Source: Amycolatopsis azurea DSM 43854 (lineage in GTDB: Bacteria; Actinomycetota; Actinomycetes; Mycobacteriales; Pseudonocardiaceae). From it: a stretch of DNA of 64,000 bases. The notes beneath the pieces are model-generated. The model had not been told where the DNA came from. It saw only the letters and a list, made by a program, of their open reading frames with translations, and made no database searches. Positions 8,094 to 16,787 of this stretch are shown in pieces. How positions within the stretch are numbered: position 1 is the first letter of the stretch; the number at the start of each line of letters is the position of its first letter. The position numbers and the translations under genes are program-made. Location: contig NZ_MUXN01000026.1 in assembly GCF_001995215.1 (NCBI RefSeq), positions 147,172 through 211,171 on the forward strand. The letters are read 5' to 3'.

Positions 8094-8729
8094 CTAGGCC
8101 CCCACGGCTTGATCAGGGTCGGCAGCCGTCAGCTTCTCGTCGATTTCCGGGATCCAGAAGCACAGTTCGAGGGTCTTCATCCCGGCCCAGAGACTGAGTT
8201 TCCGGGCCTGCGCGACCAGAGTGAGCGACGCGAACAGCAGCAGCACCGCGAGCCCGGCGGCGACGAACGGATGCTTGCCGGCGAAGATCTCGACGATCGC
8301 CGCGATCGCGCCCAGCAGCAACGGAGGCGCGCAGTTGCGCACCATGAGCCCCGACGCGCGCAGCCTCGTGACGTCGACCGCGACCTCCTTGTCGTGCAGT
8401 TGCAGCGCGCACAGCAGGAGGTGCGTGTTCTCCTTCAGGAACGCGCGATCCTTGGCCGCGGGCGAGCGCTTGAGGAACACCTCGACGGGGTTCCGATCGC
8501 GCCTGCGCGGCACGATCCGCTCCAGCGCCTCACCGAGCGGGTAGGCCAGATAGCCCAGCAGGAAACTCAGTACCACGATGACGACGACCAGCAGCACGGT
8601 CGGCACACCACCGATGCTCGCGGCGGTCAGGAGGTGGAGCTTCGCCCCGAGGTAGCCGAAGAACGCGACGTACAGCGCGCCGGGGATGGTGTAGGCGAAG
8701 AGATCGAAGACGCCGATCACGAAGTTCAC
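8094..8729 (-). CDS. Hypothetical membrane protein
   Basis: About 211 residues with no family I recognise. It has two hydrophobic segments in the N-terminal half (FVIGVFDLFAYTIPGALYVAFFGYL; VPTVLLVVVIVVLSFLLGYLAYPLG). A charged, Arg-rich cytosolic stretch follows, with two more helices near the C-terminus. The frame is open to 8834, but that extension is read through a 67-nt perfect palindrome, so it is unlikely to be coding. GTG at 8729 or TTG at 8741 are the plausible starts. It lies downstream of cobC on the same strand, about 180 bases away, so a cobalamin role is not implied. Confidence 0.7.
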   Translation of the reverse strand: MNFVIGVFDLFAYTIPGALYVAFFGYLGAKLHLLTAASIGGVPTVLLVVVIVVLSFLLGYLAYPLGEALERIVPRRRDRNPVEVFLKRSPAAKDRAFLKENTHLLLCALQLHDKEVAVDVTRLRASGLMVRNCAPPLLLGAIAAIVEIFAGKHPFVAAGLAVLLLFASLTLVAQARKLSLWAGMKTLELCFWIPEIDEKLTAADPDQAVGA

Positions 8730-8761
8730 CGGCTCATCCAACCATCCCGGGGGCCACCAGG

Positions 8762-8828
8762 GCGATGCGTTGCGAAAGCCACTTTCGCAACGTTCAAGGT
8801 TGCGAAAGTGGCTTTCGCAACGCATCGC
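8762..8828. repeat. Nested palindromic element, copy 1 (30-bp perfect arms)
   Basis: Left arm 8762-8791 and right arm 8799-8828 are perfect reverse complements around the 7-nt loop GTTCAAG. Each arm contains its own hairpin: GTTGCGAAAG, CCA, CTTTCGCAAC on the left, and the TGG-centred version on the right. The core 8769-8821 has the geometry 10-3-10-7-10-3-10 nt. A nearly identical core lies at 59755-59807. It sits between cobC and the membrane-protein gene. Confidence 0.9.
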
Positions 8829-8857
8829 GCTCACGACGACCTGGACCGGAAGGCGTG

Positions 8858-8920
8858 ACTCGCGTGATCAGAGACGTGACACGCGTGATTGGGCGGCGAA
8901 CTCGCGTGATCAGACGGAGG
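8858..8920. repeat. Three tandem 21-nt repeats at the cobC 3' end
   Basis: Units at 8858-8878, 8879-8899 and 8900-8920 share the core ACNCGCGTGAT. The first and third also share the CAGA that follows. The third unit runs over the cobC stop codon at 8910-8912, so part of the repeat is coding. The core CGCGTGAT is not a hairpin on its own. Function unknown. Confidence 0.7.
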
Positions 8921-9926
8921 ACACCGTGGTGGCGAGCGCGGCCAGGAAGCGGTCCACCGTCTCCCGGTCCCGGACCGCGATCCGCAGGTACCGCGAGTCC
9001 AGCCCCGGGAAGGTGTCCCCGCGCCGGACCGCGAACCCGCGCTCCCGCAACCGTTCCCGAACCACGTCCGCACCAGCCAACCGCACGAGCACGAAAGGCC
9101 CTCGCGGCTCTCCCAGCACCTCGACGTCCAGCGCGGTCAGGCCCGAGACCAGGTACTCCCGGTCCGACTCGGCCGCCGCCGCCAGCTTTTCGGCTTCCTC
9201 CAGTGCCGCCGGACGGCAGCACGCCACCACGGCGACGGCGGCGAGCGAGGACACCGACCACGGCGGCTGGACCGCGCGCAGACTGTCCACAACGGACTCT
9301 TCCGCCAGGACGTATCCGGCGCGCAGCCCGGCGATCCCCCAGGTCTTCGTCAGGCTCCGGAGGACGGCGAAACCTGGTTGCCCCGCAACGCTTTCGGTCT
9401 CGCCGGGGACGGCGTCGAGGAAGGCTTCATCGACGACGACCAGGCGGCCGGGACGTCGCAGGGCGAGCAGGTCGGCGGCCGGATGCAGCACCGAAGTCGG
9501 GTTCGTGGGGTTCCCGACGTAGACCAGGTCCGCGTCTTCCGGCACGCCGCCCAGCCGGAAGCCGTCGTCGGGCGACAGGAGAACCCGGTGCACGGCATGA
9601 CCGGCCGCGCGCAGGGCGGCTTCGGGTTCGGTGAACTGCGGGTGCACGACCACCGCGTGCCGAGGACGTAACGCCGTGGCCAGCAACGTGAAGGCCTCCG
9701 CCGCGCCCGAAGTCACCAGCACCTGGGACTCCGGCAGCCCGTGCCGGGCGGCCACCGACGACACAGCGGCGGTGACGTCGGGATACGCGGCCAGGTCGTC
9801 CAGCGCCGCCGCCAGTTCGGCGCGCAGCCAAGCGGGCGGCGCCGGGAGCCGGACGTTGACCGCCAGATCGACGAGCCCTTCGCCGACCTCGCGGTCTCCG
9901 TGATGCCAGAGGTCGTAGTCAGCCAT
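8910..9926 (-). CDS. cobC: CobC-like PLP-dependent threonine-phosphate decarboxylase
   Basis: 338 residues, fold type I aminotransferase-like enzyme related to histidinol-phosphate aminotransferase. In cobalamin synthesis this family makes (R)-1-amino-2-propanol phosphate from threonine phosphate for CobD. Visible features are the N-terminal YDLWHHGDREVGEGLVDLAVNVR (the usual family has HGG and lavN), VTSGAAEAFTLLA, VGNPTNPTSVLH and VVDEAFLD. The PLP lysine is in RSLTKTWGIAGLRAGY. It starts inside the end of cobB (8-nt overlap), which supports the cobalamin role over histidine synthesis. Confidence 0.87.
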   Translation of the reverse strand: MADYDLWHHGDREVGEGLVDLAVNVRLPAPPAWLRAELAAALDDLAAYPDVTAAVSSVAARHGLPESQVLVTSGAAEAFTLLATALRPRHAVVVHPQFTEPEAALRAAGHAVHRVLLSPDDGFRLGGVPEDADLVYVGNPTNPTSVLHPAADLLALRRPGRLVVVDEAFLDAVPGETESVAGQPGFAVLRSLTKTWGIAGLRAGYVLAEESVVDSLRAVQPPWSVSSLAAVAVVACCRPAALEEAEKLAAAAESDREYLVSGLTALDVEVLGEPRGPFVLVRLAGADVVRERLRERGFAVRRGDTFPGLDSRYLRIAVRDRETVDRFLAALATTVSSV

Positions 9927-11253
9927 GGGCATGGACCGCGGCGGCGAACCGCTCGGCGAGTTCGGGGTAGCCCGCCCAGTGGACGTGCAGGTAGGACGCG
10001 TGCAGCGACGCCGACGCGAAACCGTCGGGCGTGCGGTCCCAGCCCCAGGCCGGGGTCGGGCCGCTGCCGGGTTCGACGATGGTGCGGTGGAACTCGTGCC
10101 CGGTGACGCGCTGCCCGGCGACGGTCAGCACCGTGTCCGCGGGCGAGAAAGCCTTGCGGTAGCCGAGTTTCCCGCGCCTTGTCATGGTGGCCGAGGCGTC
10201 GAGGACGCCGGTCATCGGCATCCCGTCGATGTCCTGGCAGAGGTACAGCAGCCCGGCGCATTCCGCCACGACGGGCATTCCCTCGCCGACCGCGCGAGCC
10301 ACCGCCGTCCGCAACGGGACGTTCGCCGACAGCTCTTCGGCGTGCACCTCGGGAAAGCCGCCGCCGAAGTACAGTCCGGCGCAGCCCTCGGGAAGTTCCT
10401 TGTCCTGCAACGGATCCACTTCGACGACGTCGACACCGGCGGCGGCGAGCAGTTCGTCGGCCTCGGTGTAGCGGAAGGTGAACGCCGGTCCGGCCGCGAC
10501 GGCGACGACCGAACGCCGTCCCTCGTGCGCGAGCGAAGGGCGCCAAGGCTCACCCGAAAGACTTGAAGCCGAACGCGCGACCTGGACGACGGCGCCGAGG
10601 TCGACGCCCTCGCTGATCCATCCGGCCAGTTCCGGCAGCAGCCGTTCCGAGTCGCTCGCCCGCTCCGCCGCCGGGACCAGGCCGAGGTGTCGGCTGGGCG
10701 CGTGGATCTCTTCGTTGCGGTACAACGTTCCCAGCAGCGGGACGCCGGTCGCCTCCAGCGCGGTGATGATCTCGTCCGCGTGCCGCTGCGAGCCCAGCTT
10801 GTTGAGGATGACCCCGGCGAGCCGGACGCGGGTGTCGTACTGCGCGAAGCCGAGCACGGTCGCGGCGACGCTGCGGGACGCCGCCGAGGCGTCCACGACC
10901 AGCACGACCGGAGCGTCCAGCAGCCGCGCGACATGCGCCGTCGAGGCGTAGCCCTCGGTGCCCAGCGCCCCGTCGAACAAGCCCATCACGCCTTCGATGA
11001 TCGCGATGTCGGCCCCGGCGGAACCGTGCCGCAGCAACGGGATCAGCTGGTCCTCGCCCTGCAGGAACGGGTCGAGGTTGCGGGCGGGCCGCCCGGTGGC
11101 CAGCGCGTGGTAGCTCGGGTCGATGAAGTCGGGGCCGACCTTGTGCCCGGACACCTTCAGCCCCCGCGCGCGCAACGCCGCCATGAGGCCGGCGGCGATC
11201 GTGGTCTTGCCGTGCCCGGAACCGGGCGCGGCGATGACCACGCGATTCACCAT
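9919..11253 (-). CDS. cobB: Cobyrinic/hydrogenobyrinic acid a,c-diamide synthase CobB
   Basis: 444 residues. It amidates the a and c side chains of hydrogenobyrinic acid before cobalt insertion. The N-terminal P-loop APGSGHGKTTIAAGLMAALRARG is followed by VGPDFIDPSYHALATGRPARNLD. The glutaminase half has the Cys in VVAECAGLLYLCQDIDGMPM and GHEFHRT near the C-terminus. The open frame extends far upstream of the true ATG at 11253, which is fixed by the P-loop position and a 7-nt overlap with cobO. It is part of the operon chelatase-cobO-cobB-cobC. Confidence 0.97.
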   Translation of the reverse strand: MVNRVVIAAPGSGHGKTTIAAGLMAALRARGLKVSGHKVGPDFIDPSYHALATGRPARNLDPFLQGEDQLIPLLRHGSAGADIAIIEGVMGLFDGALGTEGYASTAHVARLLDAPVVLVVDASAASRSVAATVLGFAQYDTRVRLAGVILNKLGSQRHADEIITALEATGVPLLGTLYRNEEIHAPSRHLGLVPAAERASDSERLLPELAGWISEGVDLGAVVQVARSASSLSGEPWRPSLAHEGRRSVVAVAAGPAFTFRYTEADELLAAAGVDVVEVDPLQDKELPEGCAGLYFGGGFPEVHAEELSANVPLRTAVARAVGEGMPVVAECAGLLYLCQDIDGMPMTGVLDASATMTRRGKLGYRKAFSPADTVLTVAGQRVTGHEFHRTIVEPGSGPTPAWGWDRTPDGFASASLHASYLHVHWAGYPELAERFAAAVHAHG

Positions 11254-11861
11254 TCGATGCCTCGCTGGCCCTTTTGCCCGGCGTCCATCGGGTGCTTCAC
11301 CTTGGTCATCTCGGTGACCAGGTCCGCCGCCTCGATCAATTCCGGCGGCGCGTACCGGCCGGTGATCACGACGTGCTGATGGCCAGGACGCGAAGTCAGC
11401 GTCGAGACGACGTCGTCGACTTCGAGCCAACCCCATTTCAGCAGGTAGCTGAACTCGTCGAGGACGTAGAAGTCGTGGGTTTCGGCGGCGAGACGGCGTT
11501 TGATCTCGGCCCAGCCCTCGCGGGCGTTGGCGGCGTGGTCCTCCTCGGACCCGGACTTGCGCGCCCAGCTCCAGCCTTCGCCCATCTTGTGCCACTCGAC
11601 CGCGCCGCCCTGACCGGTGTCCTCGTGCAGCTTGCCGAGCGCGCGGAACGCGGCTTCCTCGCCGACGCGCCATTTCGCCGATTTCACGAACTGGAACACG
11701 CCGATCGACCAGCCCTGGTTCCACGCGCGCAACGCCATCCCGAACGCGGCCGTGGACTTCCCCTTCATCTCGCCGGTGTTGACGGCGAGCAGGGGCCGGT
11801 TGCGACGCTGCCGGGTGGTGAGCCCGTCGTTCGGCACCGTTTCCGGTTTGCCTTGGGGCAT
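11247..11861 (-). CDS. cobO: Cob(I)yrinic acid a,c-diamide adenosyltransferase CobO
   Basis: 204 residues. It transfers the 5'-deoxyadenosyl group of ATP to the reduced cobalt of the corrinoid. The signature NTGEMKGKSTAAFGMALRAWNQGWSIGVFQFVKSAKW holds the P-loop variant of CobA/CobO enzymes. YVLDEFSYLLKWGWLEVDDVVSTLTSRPGHQHVVITGRYAPPELIEAADLVTEMT completes the family core. It overlaps the chelatase stop and the cobB start. Length matches the family. Confidence 0.96.
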   Translation of the reverse strand: MPQGKPETVPNDGLTTRQRRNRPLLAVNTGEMKGKSTAAFGMALRAWNQGWSIGVFQFVKSAKWRVGEEAAFRALGKLHEDTGQGGAVEWHKMGEGWSWARKSGSEEDHAANAREGWAEIKRRLAAETHDFYVLDEFSYLLKWGWLEVDDVVSTLTSRPGHQHVVITGRYAPPELIEAADLVTEMTKVKHPMDAGQKGQRGIEW

Positions 11862-13831
11862 TACGCCGCCTTTCCGGAGATGCGACTGCGAACGGCGCCC
11901 GCGAGCGTGTCGGCGGCGACCTCGGTGACCGGGACGTGTTCCGCGCCCAGGTGTTCCGCCAGTTCCGCGGCGAGGCCGAGGCGCATCTTGCCGCTCTCGC
12001 AGTCCATCACGACCGACGTCACGTTCCCGGCCAGCAATCCGGCCGCCTGCTGTGCCCGCTTGACGGCGTCCGCGCCGCTGGTCGCCCGGCCGTCGGTGAC
12101 GACGACGAGCAGCGGGCGCCGCAGCGGATCACGGACCGCCTCGATCCGCAGAACCCTTGCCGCTTCAAGGAGTCCCTCGGCCAGCGGCGTGCGGCCACCG
12201 GTCGCGAGACCGTCCAAACGGGACGCCGCGGCGTCGACGCTGATGGTCGGCGGGAGCGCGAGTTCGGCGCCGGAGGCGCGAAAGGTCACCAGGCCGACCT
12301 TGTCACGGCGCTGGTAGGCGTCGAGCAGCAACGACAGCACGGCGGTCTTGACCTCGCGCATCCGCTGGCGCGCGCCCATCGAGCCGGACGCGTCGACGCA
12401 GAACAGCACCAGGTTGCCTTCGCGCCCTTCACGGCGGGCGAACCGCAGATCCTGGGGCCGCACCACGAGCCCGGCGCCGCTACGGCCGCGAGACCGCTGG
12501 TGCGGCGCGGCCGCGCGCACGGTGGCCAGGAGATGAGGATGCCCGTCCTTGGTCCCGGCGGGCTGGACGCCGATGGTCCGCCCGTTGTCAGTGATCGCGC
12601 GAGACCGCCGCCCGGCGGCGCCCTCGCCGGTGCCCTTCACCTCGAAACGCCTGGCACGAAAAGCTTCCCCGGCGCCGACCGGCTTCTGGTCACCGCCGCT
12701 CTTGCCGCCACCCGAGGGCTCTTCGCCGCCTTCGGACGACGACGGCGGCGGTCCCGAAGTCTCGCCGCCCTCCGGCGGGGTCCCGGAACCGGGACCGTCG
12801 TCGTCGGGACCGGGATCCTCGGGTTGCGCGTCCTGGAGCGCCTGCTCCAGCTGTTCTTCGGAGATTCCGGGCGCGTCGAAGGGATTCCGGCGACGGCGGT
12901 GCGGCAGCGCGAGCCGGGCCGCGACCCGGACGTCCTCGGTGGTCACCTCGGTCCGCCCCGCCCAGGCGGCGTGCGCGACCGCCGTCCGGGCGGTCACGAT
13001 GTCCGCGCGCATACCGTCGACCTCGAACGAGGCGCAGACCTCGGCGATCTGCCGCAGCGCGTCGTCCGGAAGTTTGACCGACGGCAGAAGTCGTTGTGCC
13101 GCTTCGATGTCCGCGGCGAGTTCGGCGTCGGCCGCGGCGTACCGGCCGGCGAAATCGTCGGGGTCCGCCTCGTAGGCGAGGCGCCGCCGGACGACCTCGA
13201 CGCGCAGTTCGGGATCCCGGCTGGACGCGACCTCGACGGTGAGCCCGAAGCGGTCCAGCAGCTGCGGCCGCAGTTCGCCTTCCTCGGGGTTCATCGTGCC
13301 GATCAGGACGAACCGGGCGGCGTGCGACACCGAGACACCCTCGCGTTCGACGGTCGCGCGGCCCATGGCGGCGGCGTCGAGCAGCGTGTCGACCAGGTGG
13401 TCGTGCAGGAGGTTGACCTCGTCCACGTACAGCAGCCCGCGATGCGCGGCCGCGAGCAGACCGGGCTGGAAGTCGGTGACGCCGTCGGCGAGCGCGCGTT
13501 CCAGGTTGAGCGAGCCGATCACGCGGTCTTCGGCCGCGCCGACCGGCAGTTCCACCAGCCGCGCGGGACGCCGGTGGGCGGCCGAACCCTCGGCATGCGG
13601 GCCGTCCGGACAGGCCGGGTCGGGCTCGACGGGATCACAGGAGAACCGGCACGCGTCCACGACGTCGACACCGGGCAGCAGGCCGGCCAGCGCACGCACC
13701 ATCGTGGACTTCGCCGTGCCCTTCTCCCCGCGCACGAGCACCCCGCCGACGGCGGGCGAGATGGAGGAAAGCACCAGCGCCAGGCGCAGATCCGGCATCC
13801 CCACAACGGCGGTGAACGGGTACGGCTTCAC
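11861..13831 (-). CDS. ChlI/ChlD-like AAA+ and VWA chelatase subunit (probable CobN partner)
   Basis: 656 residues combining a magnesium-chelatase I-type AAA+ module (Walker A GEKGTAKS at 35-42, LYVDEVNLLHDHLVDTLLDAAAMG Walker B region), an acidic Pro/Gly-rich linker and a VWA domain with the MIDAS motif DASGS. The layout matches the Rv2850c type of M. tuberculosis. No separate Pseudomonas-type chelatase CobS or CobT subunit is seen here, so it is a good candidate for the ATPase partner of CobN. GTG at 13831 is chosen because GAGGAG precedes it by four bases. It heads the operon that continues to cobO, cobB and cobC. Confidence 0.9.
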   Translation of the reverse strand: MKPYPFTAVVGMPDLRLALVLSSISPAVGGVLVRGEKGTAKSTMVRALAGLLPGVDVVDACRFSCDPVEPDPACPDGPHAEGSAAHRRPARLVELPVGAAEDRVIGSLNLERALADGVTDFQPGLLAAAHRGLLYVDEVNLLHDHLVDTLLDAAAMGRATVEREGVSVSHAARFVLIGTMNPEEGELRPQLLDRFGLTVEVASSRDPELRVEVVRRRLAYEADPDDFAGRYAAADAELAADIEAAQRLLPSVKLPDDALRQIAEVCASFEVDGMRADIVTARTAVAHAAWAGRTEVTTEDVRVAARLALPHRRRRNPFDAPGISEEQLEQALQDAQPEDPGPDDDGPGSGTPPEGGETSGPPPSSSEGGEEPSGGGKSGGDQKPVGAGEAFRARRFEVKGTGEGAAGRRSRAITDNGRTIGVQPAGTKDGHPHLLATVRAAAPHQRSRGRSGAGLVVRPQDLRFARREGREGNLVLFCVDASGSMGARQRMREVKTAVLSLLLDAYQRRDKVGLVTFRASGAELALPPTISVDAAASRLDGLATGGRTPLAEGLLEAARVLRIEAVRDPLRRPLLVVVTDGRATSGADAVKRAQQAAGLLAGNVTSVVMDCESGKMRLGLAAELAEHLGAEHVPVTEVAADTLAGAVRSRISGKAA

Positions 13832-13891
13832 AGCACTCCTCGTCGTCGACGACCTCCGGCCGATCATCGCACAGGAAATCCGTCATCTAAC

Positions 13892-15037
13892 GTGACGAGC
13901 GTGCGCGAAAAATCACCCCTGACCGTGGTCGGGATCGGGGCCGATGGCTGGTCCGGCCTATCCGGGCAGGCCAGGGAAGCGGTCCTGCGCGCGGACGTCG
14001 TCGTCGGTGCTCCGCGCCAGCTCGCGTACCTGCCCGCCGGGGTGCAATCCGAACCGTGGCCCAGCCCGCTCCTCCCCGCCCTGGACGACTTCCTCGCCGG
14101 CCGAAGCCGCGTCTGCGTCCTGGCCAGCGGCGATCCTCTGCTGTCCGGTATCGGGACGACGCTCGTCCAGCGCGGCTACGACGTCGAGATCCTGCCCGCG
14201 CTCTCCTCGGTGACGCTCGCCCGCGCGAAGCTCGGCTGGTCGGCGGAGGAGACCGAGGTGGTCACGGTCGTCGGCCGCGCGATCGGCCGGGTGAGCCGGG
14301 CCCTGGCGCCCGGCCGGAAGATCCTCGTCCTCGGAGCGAACGCCGAAGACCTGCTTGACCTGCTCAAAGCCCGCGGTTACGAGAAGAGCCGCGTCACCGC
14401 GCTGTCCGACCTCGGCGGCCCCGAAGAGCGGATCGGCCCCGGCTCGCTGACCGTGTTCGCCATCGAGGCCGACGGCCCCGCGCTGCCGCTGACCGGGCTG
14501 CCGGACGACGCCTTCGAGCACGACGGCCAGCTCACCAAACGCGACCTGCGCGCGTCCGCGCTGGCCAGGCTCGCGCCGTCCCCCGGCGAGCTGCTGTGGG
14601 ACGTCGGCGCGGGCGCGGGCAGCGTCGGGATCGAATGGTCGCGGGTGCATCCGCTGAACCGGGCGATCGCGATCGAACGCTCGCCGGAACGAGCCGCCAG
14701 GATCACCCGGAACGCGCACGCGCTCGGCGTCCCGGAACTCGACGTGGTGATCGGCGACGCGCCGGACGCACTCGAAGGGCTGACCAGGCCTCACGCGATC
14801 TTCGTCGGCGGCGGGCTGACCGTGCCCGGTGTGCTGGACGCCTGCCTGGCGACCGGCGCGCGGATCGTCGCGCACGGCGTGACCCTCGAATCCGAACAGG
14901 CCCTGGCCCGCGCGTACACCGAACACGGCGGGGAGCTGATCCGCGTCGGCGTCGAACAGGCGGCGCCGCTGGGCGGATTCACCGGCTGGACCCCGGCGCG
15001 AGCCGTGACCCAATGGAGCTATCGGAGCAAGGCGTGA
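13892..15037 (+). CDS. cobL: Precorrin-6Y C5,15-methyltransferase (decarboxylating) CobL
   Basis: 381 residues, fused CbiE-CbiT enzyme. The N-terminal tetrapyrrole methylase starts LTVVGIGADGWSGL and has VLASGDPLLSGIGTTL. The C-terminal CbiT part has LLWDVGAGAGSVGIEW and IFVGGGLTVPGVLD. It methylates C5 and C15 and decarboxylates the acetate at C12. GTG at 13892 is taken; the GTG three codons later is also possible. It is divergent from the chelatase gene with only 60 bases between, and overlaps cobM by 4 nt. Confidence 0.95.
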   Translation: MTSVREKSPLTVVGIGADGWSGLSGQAREAVLRADVVVGAPRQLAYLPAGVQSEPWPSPLLPALDDFLAGRSRVCVLASGDPLLSGIGTTLVQRGYDVEILPALSSVTLARAKLGWSAEETEVVTVVGRAIGRVSRALAPGRKILVLGANAEDLLDLLKARGYEKSRVTALSDLGGPEERIGPGSLTVFAIEADGPALPLTGLPDDAFEHDGQLTKRDLRASALARLAPSPGELLWDVGAGAGSVGIEWSRVHPLNRAIAIERSPERAARITRNAHALGVPELDVVIGDAPDALEGLTRPHAIFVGGGLTVPGVLDACLATGARIVAHGVTLESEQALARAYTEHGGELIRVGVEQAAPLGGFTGWTPARAVTQWSYRSKA

Positions 15038-15795
15038 CAGTGCACTTCATCGGCGCCGGTCCGGGTGCCGCCGACCTCATCACCGTGCGAGGCCGTGACC
15101 TGCTCGGCCGCTGCGGGACCTGCCTGTACCCCGGCAGCATGACCCCGCCAGCGCTCCTGGAGTACTGCCCGGACGACGCGGTGCTCATCGACACCGCGAA
15201 CCTCGACCTGCCCGCGATCGTCGAGCGCATGGTCGAGGCCCACGGGAACGGCCACGAAATCGCGCGGTTGTGTTCGGGTGATCCGTCGATCTACAGCGCG
15301 GTCGCCGAGCAGATGCGCCGCCTCGACGCGGCGGGCGTCCCCTACGACGTCACCCCCGGCGTCCCCGCGTTCGCCGCCGCGGCCGCGCTGCTCAACCGCG
15401 AACTGACCGTGCCCGAGGTCGGCCAGAGCCTGGTCATCACGCGCGCGCAGGCCCGGTCCACGGCCATGCCCCCGGGTGAGACGCTGGCGAACTTCGCGCG
15501 GACCGGCACCACGCTCGCGCTGCATCTGGCGATCAACCGCATCGAGCAAGTAGTCGACGAATTGCGGCCCTTCTATCAAGAGTCCTGCCCCGCGGCGGTC
15601 GTCGCGCTGGCGAGCCAGCCGGGTGAGCAGGTGCTGCGCGGCACGCTCGGCACCATCGCCGCGCAGGCACGCGAAGCCGGGATCAGCCGCGCCGCGATGA
15701 TCTTCATCGGAGAAGTCCTTGCGGCCGAAGGGTTTCCCGACAGCTTCCTGTATTCGGCCACCCGTGATCGCGCGAATCAACCGGAGTCCTTGTGA
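15034..15795 (+). CDS. cobM: Precorrin-4 C11-methyltransferase CobM
   Basis: 253 residues, SAM-dependent tetrapyrrole methylase. Visible motifs are VHFIGAGPGAADLITVRG, CLYPGSM, LCSGDPSIYSAVAEQMRRL and YDVTPGVPAFAAAAALLNRELTVPEV. The GTG start overlaps the cobL stop (GTGA) and has GGAG seven bases upstream. An ATG seven codons earlier lies inside cobL and is less likely. It acts just before the CobF/CobK steps of the aerobic-type pathway. Confidence 0.96.
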   Translation: MTVHFIGAGPGAADLITVRGRDLLGRCGTCLYPGSMTPPALLEYCPDDAVLIDTANLDLPAIVERMVEAHGNGHEIARLCSGDPSIYSAVAEQMRRLDAAGVPYDVTPGVPAFAAAAALLNRELTVPEVGQSLVITRAQARSTAMPPGETLANFARTGTTLALHLAINRIEQVVDELRPFYQESCPAAVVALASQPGEQVLRGTLGTIAAQAREAGISRAAMIFIGEVLAAEGFPDSFLYSATRDRANQPESL

Positions 15796-16787
15796 AGAGT
15801 CTGCGCTGGGGCCTGCTGGCCGCCGGGACCATCGCCGCCGAGTTCGCGGCGGGCGTCGAAGAGAGCAAGCACGGTGTCCTGGAAGCCGTCGCCGCGCGAT
15901 CCGGTGACCGGGCGGCCGAGTTCGCGAGCCGCTTCGAGATCCCGAAATGCTATGGCTCCTATGAAGATCTGCTCGCCGATCCGGACGTCGACGCGGTCTA
16001 CATCTCGACGCCGCATCCGCTGCACGGCGAGTGGGCGATCCGGGCGGCCGAGGCGGGGAAGCACATCCTGTGCGAGAAACCACTGACCGTCTCCGTCAGC
16101 GAGGCCGAGAAGGTCATCGAAGCGGCGCGGGTCAACGACGTCTTCCTCATGGAGGCGTTCATGTACCGGCTGCATCCGCAGATCCGGCGGCTGGCCGAGC
16201 TGATCTCGTGCGGCGCCATCGGCGAGGTCCGCGCGGTGGACGTCGCCTTCAGCTACAACTTCGCCGTGCCCCGGCTCACCGATCCCGCGCTGGGCGGCGG
16301 CGGGATCTTCGACGTCGGCTGTTACTGCACCTCGCTCGCGCGGCTGGTCTCGCAGGCGGCGACCGGGCAGGACGTCGTCGAGCCCGAAGAGGTGCTCGGG
16401 ATGGCGAGGCTCGACGCGAACGGCGTCGACGAGTTCGCCTCCGGGCTGCTGCGGCTGCCGGGCGGGATCATCGCGCAGCTGTCCTGCGGGTTCCAGCTGA
16501 CGCAGGACGACCATATCCGCGTCTACGGCTCGCAAGGTCAGCTGTACGTGCCGAAACCGGCGTGGATCCACGAAATGCGCAAGCCGAAGACCTCGCGGAT
16601 CGTGCTCACGCCGGAAGGCGGCGAGCCCGAGGTGATCGAGGTCGAAGCGACTCAAGGCCTCTTCGCTCGTGAGGCCGACCACGTCGCCACGCATCTCGCC
16701 GACCGGCAGGCACCCGAACTCACCTGGGCCGAGACGCTCGCCAACCTGCGCACGCTGGAACGCTGGCGCGCGGCCGTGGCCCGATGA
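15792..16787 (+). CDS. Gfo/Idh/MocA family NAD(P)-dependent oxidoreductase in the cob operon
   Basis: 331 residues. The N-terminal Rossmann domain starts RWGLLAAGTIAAEFAAGV, with VDAVYISTPHPLHGEW and the conserved EKP motif (HILCEKPLTVS). The C-terminal dehydrogenase domain contains GGGIFDVGCYCTSLARL, where family members carry the catalytic D..C/H..d pattern. It overlaps cobM by GTGA and cobK by ATGA, so it is translated with them. No Gfo/Idh enzyme has an assigned step in cobalamin synthesis that I know of. It could act in corrin chemistry, in a linked pathway, or be a passenger. Confidence 0.9.
   Translation: MKSLRWGLLAAGTIAAEFAAGVEESKHGVLEAVAARSGDRAAEFASRFEIPKCYGSYEDLLADPDVDAVYISTPHPLHGEWAIRAAEAGKHILCEKPLTVSVSEAEKVIEAARVNDVFLMEAFMYRLHPQIRRLAELISCGAIGEVRAVDVAFSYNFAVPRLTDPALGGGGIFDVGCYCTSLARLVSQAATGQDVVEPEEVLGMARLDANGVDEFASGLLRLPGGIIAQLSCGFQLTQDDHIRVYGSQGQLYVPKPAWIHEMRKPKTSRIVLTPEGGEPEVIEVEATQGLFAREADHVATHLADRQAPELTWAETLANLRTLERWRAAVAR

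Noticed and set aside
8730..8834. N-terminal extension of the membrane protein at 8094
   Set aside because: It is read from the 67-nt palindrome (repeated CESxFRN text), so it is most likely not protein coding.
11936..13891. Long plus-strand frame in front of cobL, as if cobL had 650 extra residues
   Set aside because: It is antisense to the ChlI/ChlD-like gene, which has clear Walker A and MIDAS motifs. cobL starts at 13892.
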